A stretch of DNA of 64,000 bases from Cricetomys ansorgei (GCA_026225945.1 JAMJFZ010000181.1:2542001-2606000); one strand, 5' to 3'; shown: positions 1-13,100, numbered from the stretch's first letter. Notes: generated by a model from the letters alone, not told the origin. Made by a program: numbers and translations.

Positions 1-559
1 TATTACTGTCACACTAGATATTTAGAAGAAAACGGCTCGGGTAGATTTGAAGAAGTGAAATAATGTGATAGCAATTACTGCTTTTTGGCACCGGTCAGAG
101 ACTATCGCCCAGTGGGTGGGCAGAATGTGCACGCCTTATTTCTTAGATAAATGTAGCTGTGTAAGGACTTTTGCCTCCGGATGAAGGGTGTGGCTTAGAG
201 CTACATTTTTAACCCACTTTTCAAGAATTGAACTCAAACAGGGCAGAGGTCTACGTAAACAGGTCTACACAAGCAGGCTTTCAACAAGGCTGGTAGTGGT
301 GTCATGGATCTGTCTACTCACACTAAGTCCTGCCCCCCCCCCCTTCCTCCACGTAGTTTTGCTCCTCACGTTTTAAACTACTCATCACGCACGGAACTTG
401 TTTGCCTAACCCTGTACGGGAGACGAAAACATTAGCGAACAAAGTAAGAAGAACAGATGAGGAAGGCTTCTGAAACAGGGAGAGCACAGTGCCAGGGGAA
501 GCCGGAGGGAAGAAGCTCCTTCCGGGCCAGGACCTGGCCACAGTCTGCCCTGGGGCTCC
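1..559. other. Upstream flank
   Basis: No gene or clear interspersed repeat seen. It contains an 11-C run at 333-343 in a pyrimidine-rich stretch. Short open frames on both strands have no recognisable domain. Confidence 0.5.
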
Positions 560-858
560 AGGGCGGCAGAAGGGAAGGCGGTGCCTTGGGAGGGATGGCG
601 GCGAAAGCAAAAGCAACACCCACACCCGGGGGAGGAGGAGGAGGAGCGCTGGGCGGCTCCGGGGTCACGGTGAGCGGCCCAGGGGGAGCGGCCGGCGGCC
701 GGGCTGCACAGGGGCGCGTGCCGCGGGTCCCGGCGAGCGTGTGTGCCCACGCTCCGTCTTGCAGGCCGGCCCCCGGAGCAAGGAGTCTCGGCTCCGGAGC
801 GGGCTGGATCTTGGCGCTCTCCGCCGGAGCCTGCCCAGAGCCGGGTGTGAGGCTGGCG

Positions 859-866
859 TCACGTCA
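859..866 (+). promoter_or_regulatory. CRE-like element TCACGTCA
   Basis: Reverse complement is TGACGTGA, one base from the palindromic CRE TGACGTCA. It sits 29 nt upstream of the NRF-1 site, with a GC box between. Candidate CREB/ATF site by motif only. Confidence 0.4.
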
Positions 867-883
867 ACGAGCAGAGGCGGCCA

Positions 884-893
884 GGCGGGGCGG
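884..893 (+). promoter_or_regulatory. GC box GGCGGGGCGG
   Basis: Good match to the Sp1/KLF GC box, just before the NRF-1 site in the CpG island. Confidence 0.5.
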
Positions 894-895
894 AG

Positions 896-907
896 TGCGC
901 GTGCGCG
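896..907 (-). promoter_or_regulatory. NRF-1 (alpha-Pal) consensus site
   Basis: The minus strand reads CGCGCACGCGCA, a full match to YGCGCAYGCGCR. It lies about 200 nt before the start codon. NRF-1 (alpha-Pal) has been reported to drive the human CD47 promoter, so the site fits known regulation. Confidence 0.6.
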
Positions 908-932
908 CCTCGCGGGGCGTGGGAGCGGGCGC

Positions 933-972
933 GCGGCGGCGGCGGCGGCGGCGGGGACGCGCGCGCGCGCAC
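933..972 (+). repeat. GGC trinucleotide tract followed by CG alternation
   Basis: About seven GGC units at 935-954, then an alternating GC run to 971. It lies in the promoter or 5' UTR, so its length may vary between individuals. Strong secondary structure is likely if transcribed. Confidence 0.75.
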
Positions 973-1102
973 CCGGGCAGCCTGGGCGGCCGCTCCTGCC
1001 CGTCACTCTGCTGCGGCGCTGCCGGTCCTTCTCTTGAAGGCAGCGGAGGCGGCGGCGGCTGCTTCCAGACACCTGCGGCGGCGACCCCCCGGCGGCGCGG
1101 AG

Positions 1103-1148
1103 ATGTGGCCCTTGGTGGCGGCGCTGTTGCTGGGCTCCTGCTGCTGCG
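1103..1148 (+). CDS. Cd47: CD47 exon 1, coding part: signal peptide
   Basis: Encodes [15 protein letters not shown] plus the first base of Gly16, then the donor GTGAGT at 1149. The leucine-rich core followed by a Cys triplet is the CD47 leader; cleavage is expected after Ala18, encoded in exon 2. It ends in phase 1. The 5' UTR lies just upstream in GC-rich sequence; its start cannot be fixed from sequence alone. Confidence 0.95.
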
Positions 1149-4100
1149 GTGAGTGGCTAGGGATCCCCGGCTCCCAGGATGGTGTGCAGCAACCCGGGCG
1201 CCCCCGCAGGAGTGTGGGCTGCACCCCCGCCGGCCAGGCGGCGCCGGGAGGAGCGGAGAGGAGAGGGTGGCGGGATGCACTAGCCCTGCGCACCCCGAGC
1301 GCCGCCGTGGGAGGGCCCCTCGGGCCATTGCGCCCCTGCCTCGTCCCTCCGCTCCCCATCCGCGGTCCCCTTTCTCTCCCGGGAGAGCGGGCTGAAGCTC
1401 CTCACTCTCCCGTGCACACGTAGGAAGCCGGGGGACAACCGCAACTGTGCAAACCTGAACTGCTAAGAAAGCGAGGGGGCAGCTGCCAGGGACCCTCTCC
1501 CCTCCCCTCGCACCCTTCTCCTTTTCGGTGCTTCCGCGCAGCATTTGAGGTTGGAGGACGAGAGTGGGAGGGCCGGGCCTCCTGTGATGAAGTGCGCATT
1601 TTGGTGAAGTCGACCAGAAAGGCTTTTTGCCCAGCCGCGTAAGCAAGCACTGGAGCGGAGGGTCGCGGTGGACCTAAGTTTTCATTTCTCACCCAGCATT
1701 TATCAAAGATTTTTTTTCTGGCCGCGTATTTTCGTGGCTGTTGTTTTGAATCCTGAACAAGCTTCCTGGAAACACTTTCTCGTGACACCCCCCGCCTTCC
1801 CCTCCAGCACTTTAACATCTTGTGGATTAAAGTTTGTTTTTTTCTTTTTTCTCCTTTGTTTGGGAGAAACGTTTTTTGTTTTTTTGGTTTTTTTTTTAGG
1901 ATTTTCCCAGATATTGCCAATGATCTAAAGATTGTAGTAACGAATCAAAACACAAATGCAGCAGACTGTTGTCCTTAGATGCCAAAGACGCCCCCCCCCA
2001 ATCTTTTGTAAAGCATTTTGCTGTCTTTAATCGTGTACCTCCTTTGTAAAAGCCGAGAAAAAAATAGGAATTTTTGTGACCATATACTGTCCGTCAAGCT
2101 TCATATACGTAGATACCTCTGCGAACTTTTTGAAAGATTCAGAATAGGCTAACGGCAAATGTTAAATTTGTCTGAGAATGCTAAATTAATTCCTCCTTAA
2201 ACTGATGGTTAACCCCAGTGTGCGGCTCCTAAAGGCCAGTGTCTGGGAACTGTTTCCAAGATGCCCTTAATTCCCTGTTCACCGCTTCCCCCTCCCCACG
2301 CATCCTGGATGCTATAGACAATAATAATAAAGATCTGTTATCTGAATTGTTGGTAGTAGGTGTTTTCCGATTTCAGTCCTCTTGACTATGCTTGTTGCCA
2401 TCCCTATCTTTATAACACTGTTTTCAAATACCTGTTGTATAATCAGAAAGCTTTCATATTGAGCCAGATATTTGTAATAAAATGCAACTAATTCAGAGCA
2501 TGAGAAGTGAAGCTCGTTTGTCTGAAGAGTAGAAAGTATAAGCTATATACTGTGTTTTGTTTTGTTTTTTTTTAAAGCCGTATTTTCAAGTAGATTAAAA
2601 AACTGTTGGCATGATAGTTTTAGTGATAGGAATTGTGTTAGGCCTTTGTTAGTAGTAGTTTTTGATCGCATTAATTAACGCTCATTTGGTACAACATTAA
2701 CATATTCGAATCTACAAGGAGTTGCATAATTAGATTTTGCCCTATTTCATTGTACTTGCTATTACCTTGGAAAAAAACAAACCCAAAATACAAGCGTTAT
2801 GCTTTTGAGTTGTTAGATGTATGTAAATCACAAAGTGATAATGTTTGTCAAAGATAAAATGGACTTTCGTGTGTATATCATATGTAGGTTCAAAAGAACA
2901 GGTACGAAAACATGCTAACAGTCTCAGAACACAAGCAGTTTTTTGTTTGTTTGTTTGTTTTGTTTTTTTAAGGAACCCAGGAGACTGGATTTAGAATCTA
3001 GACTGAGTATAAAAGTCATGGGTTTTTAACGTTTGTTTGTGCTAAAGTTTAATTTTGTTTTCAGTTTCATTTATAATGAAACAGGCAACCAGGGACCATT
3101 TCATTGTACCCTTTACAGTTTCAGTGACCTCTGTGGTTAAAGGAGAGTGGATGGGTAGGGTGGGGTGGGGTGGGGTTCTAACACTCACTTCAGCCAATTA
3201 AAACCCGGTGCAGCCCTCCGTAATAGTTTGCGAGATATAGAATGAATGCCTGTATTCCCCCCGCGTGTGTCCAATCACGCTTTCCTTAAGAGCATAGCAG
3301 TTTCCTGGTGGTCACTGACTAGTAAACAGCATATATGAACTGATTTTGTTTTTGATGGTCAAATGATTTTTCTTTGTTCCAAATGACTTTTAAAAGTCCA
3401 ACATGACCATGATTAAATTAAAAAATGTTTTTATCTGAACATAACAGTAATTTAGCTGCTTACATTAAAGTGTTCTATTTTCTCTTGAAGAATATATTGT
3501 CTTAAAGCACAAGTTGCCGTTATAAAGGAGCCAGTGCCTCTCTGTACGTGTCCTTGTCTGTGAGGCTGCACCAGCAGCCTGGGGCAGTGTGTTCATGCAC
3601 TGCATTAAATGTCTACACTGGGACACTTCTGCTATCATCTGGGTTTTGGCAGATGGCTTATCTCCATCACTAAAGCTCTAATGGAGGTTTGAGAGGCGAT
3701 GTTCTGAAGGCTAATCAGAGGTCCCCACCCCCTCCATTGATACATGTTCTACATAGCAAATCATCAAACTTCGTGTTTTTATTTCAGCAGTGTTCCTTTT
3801 GTGCTATCGTTTATAGGGAACAGTTTTACCTGTCTTTGAAGTTTCCACTGTCAGAGCTTTTTATATAAGATATGAAATCCTACATCTGTACAGCTCCTGT
3901 CTCAGTCTGATATCATGCAGACTCGATTATAAAGTTACTTTCAGTTTGCCTGAGTGCAGTTACTGGAAGAAGAACAAGGATAATATGGTAGGATTAATTT
4001 TGCTAAACTCAGTACAAAACTACAAAAATAGGAAACAGTGTACCGAGAAAATATGGTTTTTATTTCTAGACGGAGAACCCAGATGTGCAGTTTCCCTCTT

Positions 4101-7100
4101 TGTGGTTGGCTGCATGGAATTGAAACTGAAATGAGAGGCTCCGCCCTTCACCGAATATTTCATTCCACACCCATGGAGCATTGCACAAGATTTAGAGTCT
4201 GTTCTGTTCCCAGCTTTGAGATCTAGGTTGAGAGAATTCATGTTGCAAAAAAAAAAAAAAAAAAGAAAAAATTGCTTTTTTTCATTTTCAGCAAGTGTGA
4301 GCGCATGTTGCACCCTGAGCATCACTCTACTAGACTCTTAAAGGCACAGAGACACATTTCAAACTTGTGTGGTTTATAGAAGGAAAAAATGTTTTATCTT
4401 TCACTGGCACTTGGTGTACTTCAATTCTCGATAAGGTCATACTTCTGGATTTTACTGACTTTAAACTGACGGTAAATTGCTCTCACCCCTGTAATTCTGG
4501 ACTGACTAGTTCCATTCTTTCTTATAAGAACACTTGAAAGCTGGTGAATGGGGCAGGATTGCTTTGAGTAAGGACTAATTTTAAACTGTGGACTCCCCAC
4601 TGTACCCCTGACCTTTATTTTAGCATCTACCAAGGAGAGCCCGGACTCTTTCCTCCTGTCCTAACTTAACTTTTAGTCTGAGACCCAAGTTTTTCCTGCC
4701 AGAGGCAAGGGCAGCGCTGTGGGGTCCTTTCTGCTGGCAGGTGTCTTCCCTCACAGAGATGCTGCCCTTGGGGCTTCTCAACACATTCAGGAACATCCCT
4801 CCAAGCCAATAATTCTCTTCTTACTCTGCTGTGGAAACTGGTAGGGACGTGTTGGGCCTCACATCTGCCCCGCCAACACTGCTAATCCTAACGTCAGAGA
4901 CAGTTGCCTTCTTTCAGCTCTCTCCAGAAGAACCTCGATCATCGATCATCGCTTGCCCAAGGGAATGAGAGCCTGTCTGCCCCTCTTTCATATCCATTTC
5001 CTTGGAGACCTGCTCCAGCAGCTTAGTCCTCAGCCTGTATCCTAGGTTTTGCCCTATCCATGACTCCTTCCCCATAGCTTGCAGCCCTTATCAAGTTTCA
5101 CCTCGTAATAAAAAAAGAAAACAGAAACCCAAGAAGATAAAAAAAAAAATCCTTCCCCTTGTCCTCACCTCAAAACTTCCTTGTTGGACTTTTCTTTCTG
5201 CTTTCTGACTGTGTGAGGTTTATTTAAAGAATCACTACTGCTGCCTTCTCATCACCTCCCGAGTGCAAGTTCCACATGGTCCCCCCTGTCCACTGGCACC
5301 CGTACACAGAAGGAAGCTACATTTCAGTCCTCGGGCTGTATTACTTACAGTTTAGCATCTCCTTCATCCCTGTGAACCCTCACCCTCACCCTAACCCTTC
5401 CTTGGAGTCTGCCATGTTAGCCTGGTACTTGTTCCCTTGGCTTCTGCACCTCTCATTGTTTCTCTCCCTTGACTTACTCTCCCTGATTATTATTTCCATG
5501 AATATCGACATTCCCAAGCTTTTGTTTTCTGCCGCTTGCCTTACAAGGACCCTGCGGTCAATCTTCTTGATGCCGACAACTTCAACTACTAGAGATGTTC
5601 CTGCTGATTCCGAAGTCTTTATAGCTCTGACCTTTCTGAAACCCAAAGTCACGTATCCTGGGATCTACTGGACATGGCTGCTTCATTGTACCACTGGCAC
5701 TTTTAATGTTCAGACTGAAAACATTAAAATGATAACTTCCCCACATCTTCAGCCTCTTTTCCATAGAACTAATCTACAACCAGATCTACAGGCTATTTTA
5801 ATTTCCAATTTTCATTTTTTCCTTTTTTATCTCCCTCACCTCCCACATCTGACTTCTGTTGATTTTGCTGCTTTGATTTTTAATGCCATTTTTAGGACTT
5901 CTTTTTTAGTTGTCATTTACCTGGATGTTGCAGTGGGTTCTTAATGGCTCTCTCTTCTCCCCTTCCTGCCCCCAGCACCCCTTTCATGCTGCTATCGAAT
6001 GTTATCATTCCTAAATTAAATCCGAGTTGAACCGTCTGTTGTGGAGTCTACACTGCTCAGCATGGCATTCGAGGAAGCCTTTGCAGACTTTCTCAGCCAT
6101 CTTTCCAGTCTCCTTTCCTAGAGCTCACCTGAATAATTTTCTGCTTTCAGTTTTTTTCTTTCTCCACAACTGTCTAGACTCTAGGTAGTTTAAGTAATGT
6201 GTCCTTTCTTTCCCTACTTGCTCTGCTCATACTTCAGACCCGCTTTTGATATCTCACCCTAAGGCCATTCTTTTGTTTGTTTGTTTTGTTTTTTGTTGTT
6301 GAGACAGGGTTTCCCTGTTGTAACTCTGGCTGTCCTGGAACTCACCCTGTAGATCAGGGTGACCTCAAACTCACAGAGGTCCACCTGCTTCTGCCTCCCA
6401 AGTGCTGGGATTAAAGTTATGCACCACCACTGCCTGGCTCCTAAGGCCATGCTTAAGTACATTTCTGTGGCTTCTTTTGAGGAGTTTTTCTATCCATGTA
6501 TGTAGTTGACTTGAGACTTTTCTATTATATCATGTACCTTTGTAAGTCTGCAAACAAGTTGTTTGAAACATTGGGGATTCTCCTGATACATGAAGAGTGA
6601 ATCCTCTCGCTTATGACTTGTATACTTTCTTTTTTTTTGTGTGTGTTAAGTTTTTGTCTTGAAACGTTTGCTTTAAAGTTTACGTTTAGAAGGAGTGGAT
6701 CCTTTCTGGATGCTTGCAAAGATTCATAGGGTACCCGTGAAGTCGTCTTCCTACCTTTTGAGATCAATGGAAAGATGTAAAACAATATAGCAACCGCTCC
6801 TTAAGATCAGCAAGAAAGGACATCAGCAGTTGAGTGATGGTTGATAGTTGGCAGGGGGACAGGAATTGTCATCTCAATGATGCTATGTGAGGAACAGGCA
6901 GGCCACGGCTGCAGCTTTATTATGTAGTTGCTAAGTATCTGAAAGGTACTACAGTGAGAGCTTCGTGTTCATCTTCTTATTAAATCTTCACCGTCTCTAT
7001 GAAGTAGATGCTACTACTCTTCATGCTTGGTAGAGGAGGATACTGAGGTACAGAGCTTAAGCAAATTGAATAAGGTTCAACAACTATGATGTGGGATCTG

Positions 7101-10100
7101 ACTCCAGAGTGGGTGCGCTCTTAACTACAGCAACTCTGTGCCCAGAGAAGGAAGTGGCTCTCCCTGTGCTGGGGATCAGTATGTGCGAAGCCATGTTTAT
7201 AAGAGCGTATTTGCCTATTCATGGGGTTTCAGGAAGGTCATTGTGATGGGAAATGAGAGTTCACGATGTGAGACTGGAAAGGATCTCGGAGGACTTGTTT
7301 GTTTTCCATGTAAATGTACTTAGATGTGGGAACAAGGGTGGTGGGGTGTCACTGGGCAAAGGAGTACACATTTGCATTTAGAACAGTTATTTTGAGGACT
7401 GTGGAAAGTGCATTGGCATTGGCATGGCATGGAGCAGTATGGAAGGTGGAGGCAGGGAGCCAGTTTGGAGGTCTGGCAACGGATCGAGGGATAAGGGTGA
7501 GGGTGTAGTTCATTCATTCAATAGGTTTTGGATTTAGAAACTATTGAATTGTTATCTTAACAAGATTTCTCTGTAGCTAAAGAAAGAGAGGAGACTAGAG
7601 CATGATTTATGGGTTCAAGTCTGGTTAACTGATAGATAATTGTAAATATTTTAGAGAGGTGAAGACTGGGAAAGATGATGTTATATAAATTTTAAGACAT
7701 TGTTAATTTTTAAATAATTTAGGAACGCTCACTGAGAGTAAGGGAGACTCCTTGGCAACAGTGTGCTGACCGTGAAACCCTTATGTCTTCCTCTTCTATT
7801 GCTGCGATGAGACACTATGATCAACATATAAGACAAAGCATTTAGGTGGGAGCTTGCTTACAGTTCCAGAGGGTGATTCATGACCATCATGGTGGGGAAT
7901 ATGGTAGTGGTACACGGGTATGGTTCTGGAGTAGTAGCTGAGAGCTTACATGTTGACATCAGGAGACAGAGGAGGGTGTGGTATCAGTCAACTGTAATGG
8001 TTTGGGCTTTTGAAACCTCAGAGAACATCCCCAGTGACACACCTCTAATAATGCCATACCTTCTAATCGTTCCCAAAGAGTTCTACCAACCGAGGACCAA
8101 ATATTCAAACATATGAGAAGTATGGACCCTTTCTCATTAAAATCACCACACCTAAGGAAAACTAATATTTAATAAGAGACAAGGACTAGGTTTTAAAAGC
8201 TAAGACAAGCTAGTGGAAATTTCTAATCAAAAGATATATTAGAGGTGGGGGGACAAAAGTAAAAAAAAAAAAAAAATGAGAAACAGCCCCTGGCTCAAGA
8301 ATTATAGAGAAGTCAAGACAAAGTGAACCATTTGAATTGGATTATCCCAAGAGGTCATGGTGTGATTTGGGCAAGAGCTGGAGCAACAGTAGAGTAGTGG
8401 GGTGCAGAGTGGGGCTATGTTGACACAGAGTTTGCACTGAAGTCAAGAAACACATGTTGATCATTATCTCAGGATGCTGGGAAAGGGACAGGAATATGTG
8501 GGCCTTTTTAATTTGGTACATACACAGTTGTTACAAGATGACTTAGAAACATAAATAGAAGAAGGGGGTATGGTGGCCGGCAACTTGTGAGTCCTCTAGA
8601 TTATGAACTGGAGTCAGCAACTGAAACAATCTCAGAGGTGAAGGAATTCATTTCAGGGAAGGGAGGAAAAAACTATGGATAGTCACAGCTGCAGTAAGTT
8701 TATATGGGAAGTGTTTTAAGCTTCTGGCTTCCTGGAGGGACTCCCTTTGAATTAAGTATGGAGAGATGACTGCTGGAAGAGTACAGGATGAGAAGCAGGA
8801 GGTAAATGGTTCCAGTGTCATTAAAAGGGGAGAAGTTTTTTATGTGATGTTGAAAAAGATCAGGGGCTTAGATGAGCAGTGACTACAGGACAATCTCCTA
8901 TTCTCTAGTAGCAGTGTAAATTCTCTTAGAAATCTGCTAGGCAGGTTGATTTTTCTGCCCTCCGCAGCACTTTGTTCATGCAGAAGGAGCCACACGTGTG
9001 ACCTTGGGTAGTACAACCTGCTTACATTTCCCGTGTGAGAATTCTAAGTGCCTGAAGTCCCACTTTTTTTCCATTATCGTATCCCTCCATCCTGTCAGGT
9101 TATTCTTAACAATTGCTGATTGCATGTTTAAGTCTCTGAGCTGAACACGTGTGCCGGAACGTAAGGATCAGACCCGTCTGCCACTTCACAGCCATGCTCT
9201 GGACTGACTTGGTGAAAGTTTACACTGGTGCTGTGTTCACGGAAGTGGTGACATCGAATGCTTCTTGGCATTCGGTATAAGTTAATCATTCCAGTTTATT
9301 TGATAATTTGCTGGTGAGTCCAGCATCATCCTTGGTGGGGTTTCCCTGCTCTGGAATAGATTGCTGCGGCATATCTTGTCTGAATGCATTTTCTCATGTT
9401 CGTTATTTACCGTCATTCACTCCCTACGCTGGACAGTTTTTCCTCACTTTGATATTCCATCAAGAGGCAATGGCCAAAAGATAAAAAGCACATCTCTCTC
9501 CTTTTTTTTTCAAACATGTTTGTACATAAAGAAGTTATGTACAATATCTAGAAAGATATTTTGGGCTACTGTTATTTAGTAGGTATTAATATGAAGGTTA
9601 CCTTGTTTTAGTCAGGCCAAATTTACTTTTCATTTTACTGACAGTGTGTATTCTGCTTAAATCACTTCAGCTATGAAATGTTTTTACTACAAGAAGTAAT
9701 ACAGTGCAATTAATACCTTGTGTATTCCTTAGAAGATGTGTCTTCTAAACAACTTACAAAATCATGGAGTGTCTGCCAGTCACCTCATTTGTATCTGGGG
9801 TTTTCTGAAAAAAAAAAAAAAAAAAAAAAACCTCTCACAGAATGACTGAGCCCTTCACTTGAATCTTTTGGTGAAGGATAATTTTGAAATGACTCATACA
9901 AATACAATTTTGAAATTTTTGAAATGACTCATGCTGCTATAAAATGGACATACATCAAAATTTTAATTTTCCTCCTTGACGAACAAATCAGCAAGTAGAT
10001 AAAATCACTTTTGAAGGAAAATTGGTAGAGCAGACACATTTATAGGCAAGCGGGAATTCAGAAAGAATTTTATTAATAGATATAAAATTGGCCAACATCT

Positions 10101-13100
10101 TCAGATTTTTTAAAGTGATGTTGTTTGAAACGGTCTTCCATGAGGTCTAAATCGGTCACAAAAGAAAATCTTTATCTCTATAGGAAAATCTTATGTGTGA
10201 CCCTCAATCCCAGCAATTTACACAATTGTAGATGCACAAGTCAACATCAGTGGAAGCACAGCCCCTCCAGAATCAGATGATTGCTGATGTGCTGGCGGCA
10301 GGACACCCTGGAAACTTTCTGTCCTTTTCAAAGCCTTTCCAGGTGTTCTCTGAGACTTGCCTTCCTTTGTTGTAGGGATGTCACCCCCAGCCTGGTCTGT
10401 TTTTGTACACTGTGGTTCCCCACTCTCAATGGCTCTTTCTCCAGGGAAATAACACACAACTCCAAGGGAGTAAAGAATGTAATTGGACATTCAGGTTTTG
10501 CTTGGGGCTTCCTAATATTTGGGTGGTTAAAAATATAGAGAACTGGGAAAGATGAGCCTTAGACGCCCCTAAGACTGCTTCAGGTGGCACATTCCCAGGA
10601 GCATGGGAGAAGGTCCAGCTTGTGGCAGTAGATACACGGCATCCAACTTTATGCCATTGCCCTGTATTTGAGCAGCCTAGTGTTGCTTAAGGAGGATTTC
10701 TTAGATGTTTTCTCCTGTGATCTCTCCAGTGTTCTAGGAAGTCACCCACGGTTTGCTCTGATCCTCCTTATTAAACCATGCTGTAGAAAAATAAATTACT
10801 TAAGACTGCACATCAGAGTGTGCTGGGCAGAGGACTTGTGATTGAGTTTTCTTCAACACAGTCCAAGCTGTACTCCAGTATACCTCTTTATATTCAACTC
10901 GATGGGTGTTTATTAGTAATTATATTCTTAGAGTGACTTCTTATACCCTTGATTTTACTTCTAGTTTATGTAGAAGGAGGAAGTAGTAAAGATTAACAAA
11001 GTTAATGTTTTATATTCGTTGGTACTTTGAGTTTTGAAGAAAAAGTCAACAAGTTACTTAGATAAGAGCTTTGATAAATGGCCAAGTTAAATAATACGGC
11101 TGGAGTTTTGCTACATCTTGCTATTTGAGTTGAATGGTGAGCCTTGCATTTACTCTAGTCACTCAAGCCCCCATGTAAAGGCTTCCACTGGTGCTTTATG
11201 CCATTGAGAAGAGCCAAGGGGTATTTTCTACTTGTTAGCAGCATCTGCTCTTGGTTTCAACTTATTTCTTGGCTTTTTGAGTCGTTTATGGTTTATTGGA
11301 AGAAGAAATACCTGTAATCTACATTTCAAAATTGTTCTGTAGATTCAATGAAATGTCGGTGTAGAAAAATGCCATTCAATTGTGTGTGATCCTTTGTGAG
11401 ACTTGCATACAAAATGTCTCTCACTCTCTCTTTTGCAATGGGAAATAGCCACAGAGAGTCTTTTTTTTTTCTCCTTGTTAGTATTCCAAGACTTTCCATC
11501 CTCTTGGAAAGATAAGATTTGATTCATTTGAGTTGCTTTGTATATTAAAGTATAATAGAACTGGCCACTTTTTTTTTTTTTGGTTATGCAGGCTGAGTGC
11601 AGAGATAAATTTCATATCACTTTAGCAAGTTCTATCTAGAAGAAGTGTATAGAAGTTGAGCCAGAATAGAATACTTGATTTTCTGTTCAGAATCTTTCCA
11701 TAGTGAGGACAATATTTTCCCACATATATCAGTAAGCAGACATGATTACTTCAGGCCTTTCAAAGCTAGATACTATACCTTGCATGTTCCAACACAGCTG
11801 GTAAATTTATCAGCAAGATGTGTGGTAATGTATACCTTGTATTATTAAGACTGAATAAAGACAAGTTCCAGTCTACCAACTAGTATGCAAATAATTTGTT
11901 GCCGTTTTTCACCTTGTATCTGAAAAACCTGCTTCAATGAACAGTTGATTTTTTTTTCTTATCTTAAGGGTTTATAATATACCTAAATAATATGCCATAA
12001 CACAGATTATAGTGAAATGTTTTTGTTTCTGTTTTTCAGGTTCAGCTCAACTCCTGTTTACTACAGTCAAATCTGTAGAATTCACTCAGTGCAATGAAAC
12101 TGTCCTCATCCCTTGCGTGGTTCGTAATGTGGAAGCACAAAGCATCGAAGAAATGTATGTGAAGTGGAAGTTAAACAATACATCTATTTTTGTCTTCGAT
12201 GGAAATAAAAACAACTATTCTGTAGAACCCCCTTTTTACAGTGCAAATATCTCAGTCTCAAAGTTACTGAAAGGTGATGCCTCTTTGAAAATGGATAGGA
12301 GTCATGCCGTCCCAGGAAACTACACGTGTGAAGTAACAGAGTTATCCAGAGAAGGCAAAACAGTTATAGAGCTGAAACACCGTGTAGGTGAGTGATATAG
12401 TTTGCCTGTTCTGAAACTTGTGTTGAAATATGATTGTCACTGTGAGGGAGTTGGAAGGTGGGGCCTTGAGGTCACTGAGAGGGATTAAGACATGTCTCAC
12501 GAGGTGGGTTAGTCATCCAGAGAGCCAGTGGGTCATTGTAAAGCAAGTCTGAGGCTCATGGTTTTTTCCTCTTTCGCACACACTCACTCATCATCCTGCC
12601 CTTCCACCATGTTGTGAGGTAGCACAGAGACCCTTACAGGAGGCTGAGCAGATCCAGCGTCATGCATCAGCCTCAGAACCAGGAACCAAGTTAAACTGCA
12701 TATAAATGACCCACTCTCAGGACTCTCTTACAGCAGGAGAAAACAGACTGGGTAAAACAGTCAGTCTTGTCTAGAGTCCTTCGTCTGTGTTCTAATGGAG
12801 CTGGCCCTACTAGAAAGGGAGCAGAATAGCAGCCAGACGGTTTGGCTGGCACCTATAGCCGCCATCATTCAGGAGCAAGGACAGCCTCTGCTGTGTAACA
12901 AGTTTGAGGCCAGCCAGGGTCACAGGGGGCCTCATTTCAAAAACAACAGAAAGTGGAGGGAGGAAAGGAGAAAAGTAAAATAGAAATTCCTTTGGACCGA
13001 AGAGCCGACCATTAATAAGTGTTGACATACTGTTTGGTGTCTTCCAGGAGTTCTATCTTACCTACTTCTCTGTTCTTCCCTGTAAAATCCACTTGCCTTT

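Larger units (their letters stand above)
560..1400. promoter_or_regulatory. Cd47: CpG-island promoter of CD47
   Basis: A sharp rise in G+C and dense CpG starts near 560 and fades after about 1400, covering the 5' UTR, exon 1 and the start of intron 1. No TATA box is seen before exon 1. Bounds are by eye. CpG-rich TATA-less promoters often start at several sites, so the transcription start, probably within 900-1060, is not fixed. Confidence 0.8.
1149..12039. other. Cd47: CD47 intron 1
   Basis: 10.9 kb, GTGAGT to CAG. The GC-rich CpG-island shore passes into AT-rich sequence after about 1650. Contents: a (GTTT)n stretch at 2940-2967, a G-quadruplex motif at 3153, an A-rich tract at 4247-4271, a pyrimidine-rich stretch at 4650-6250 with a long chance ORF, a B1 at 6269, a MIR at 6935, a rodent repeat at 7780, and A-runs at 8262 and 9808. 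Nothing classifiable was seen at 8.3-9.8 kb or 9.9-12 kb. Confidence 0.8.

Noticed and set aside
1019..1102. Frame upstream of the CD47 ATG is open, with CTG and TTG codons that might extend the N-terminus
   Set aside because: The GC-rich leader is open by composition; an Ala/Arg-rich extension would bury the signal peptide, and CD47 is known to start at MWPL.
457..1423. Several long open frames on both strands across the CpG island (up to 260 codons)
   Set aside because: GC-rich sequence has few stop codons; the translations are low-complexity Arg/Ala/Gly/Pro, and they conflict with the clear CD47 first exon.
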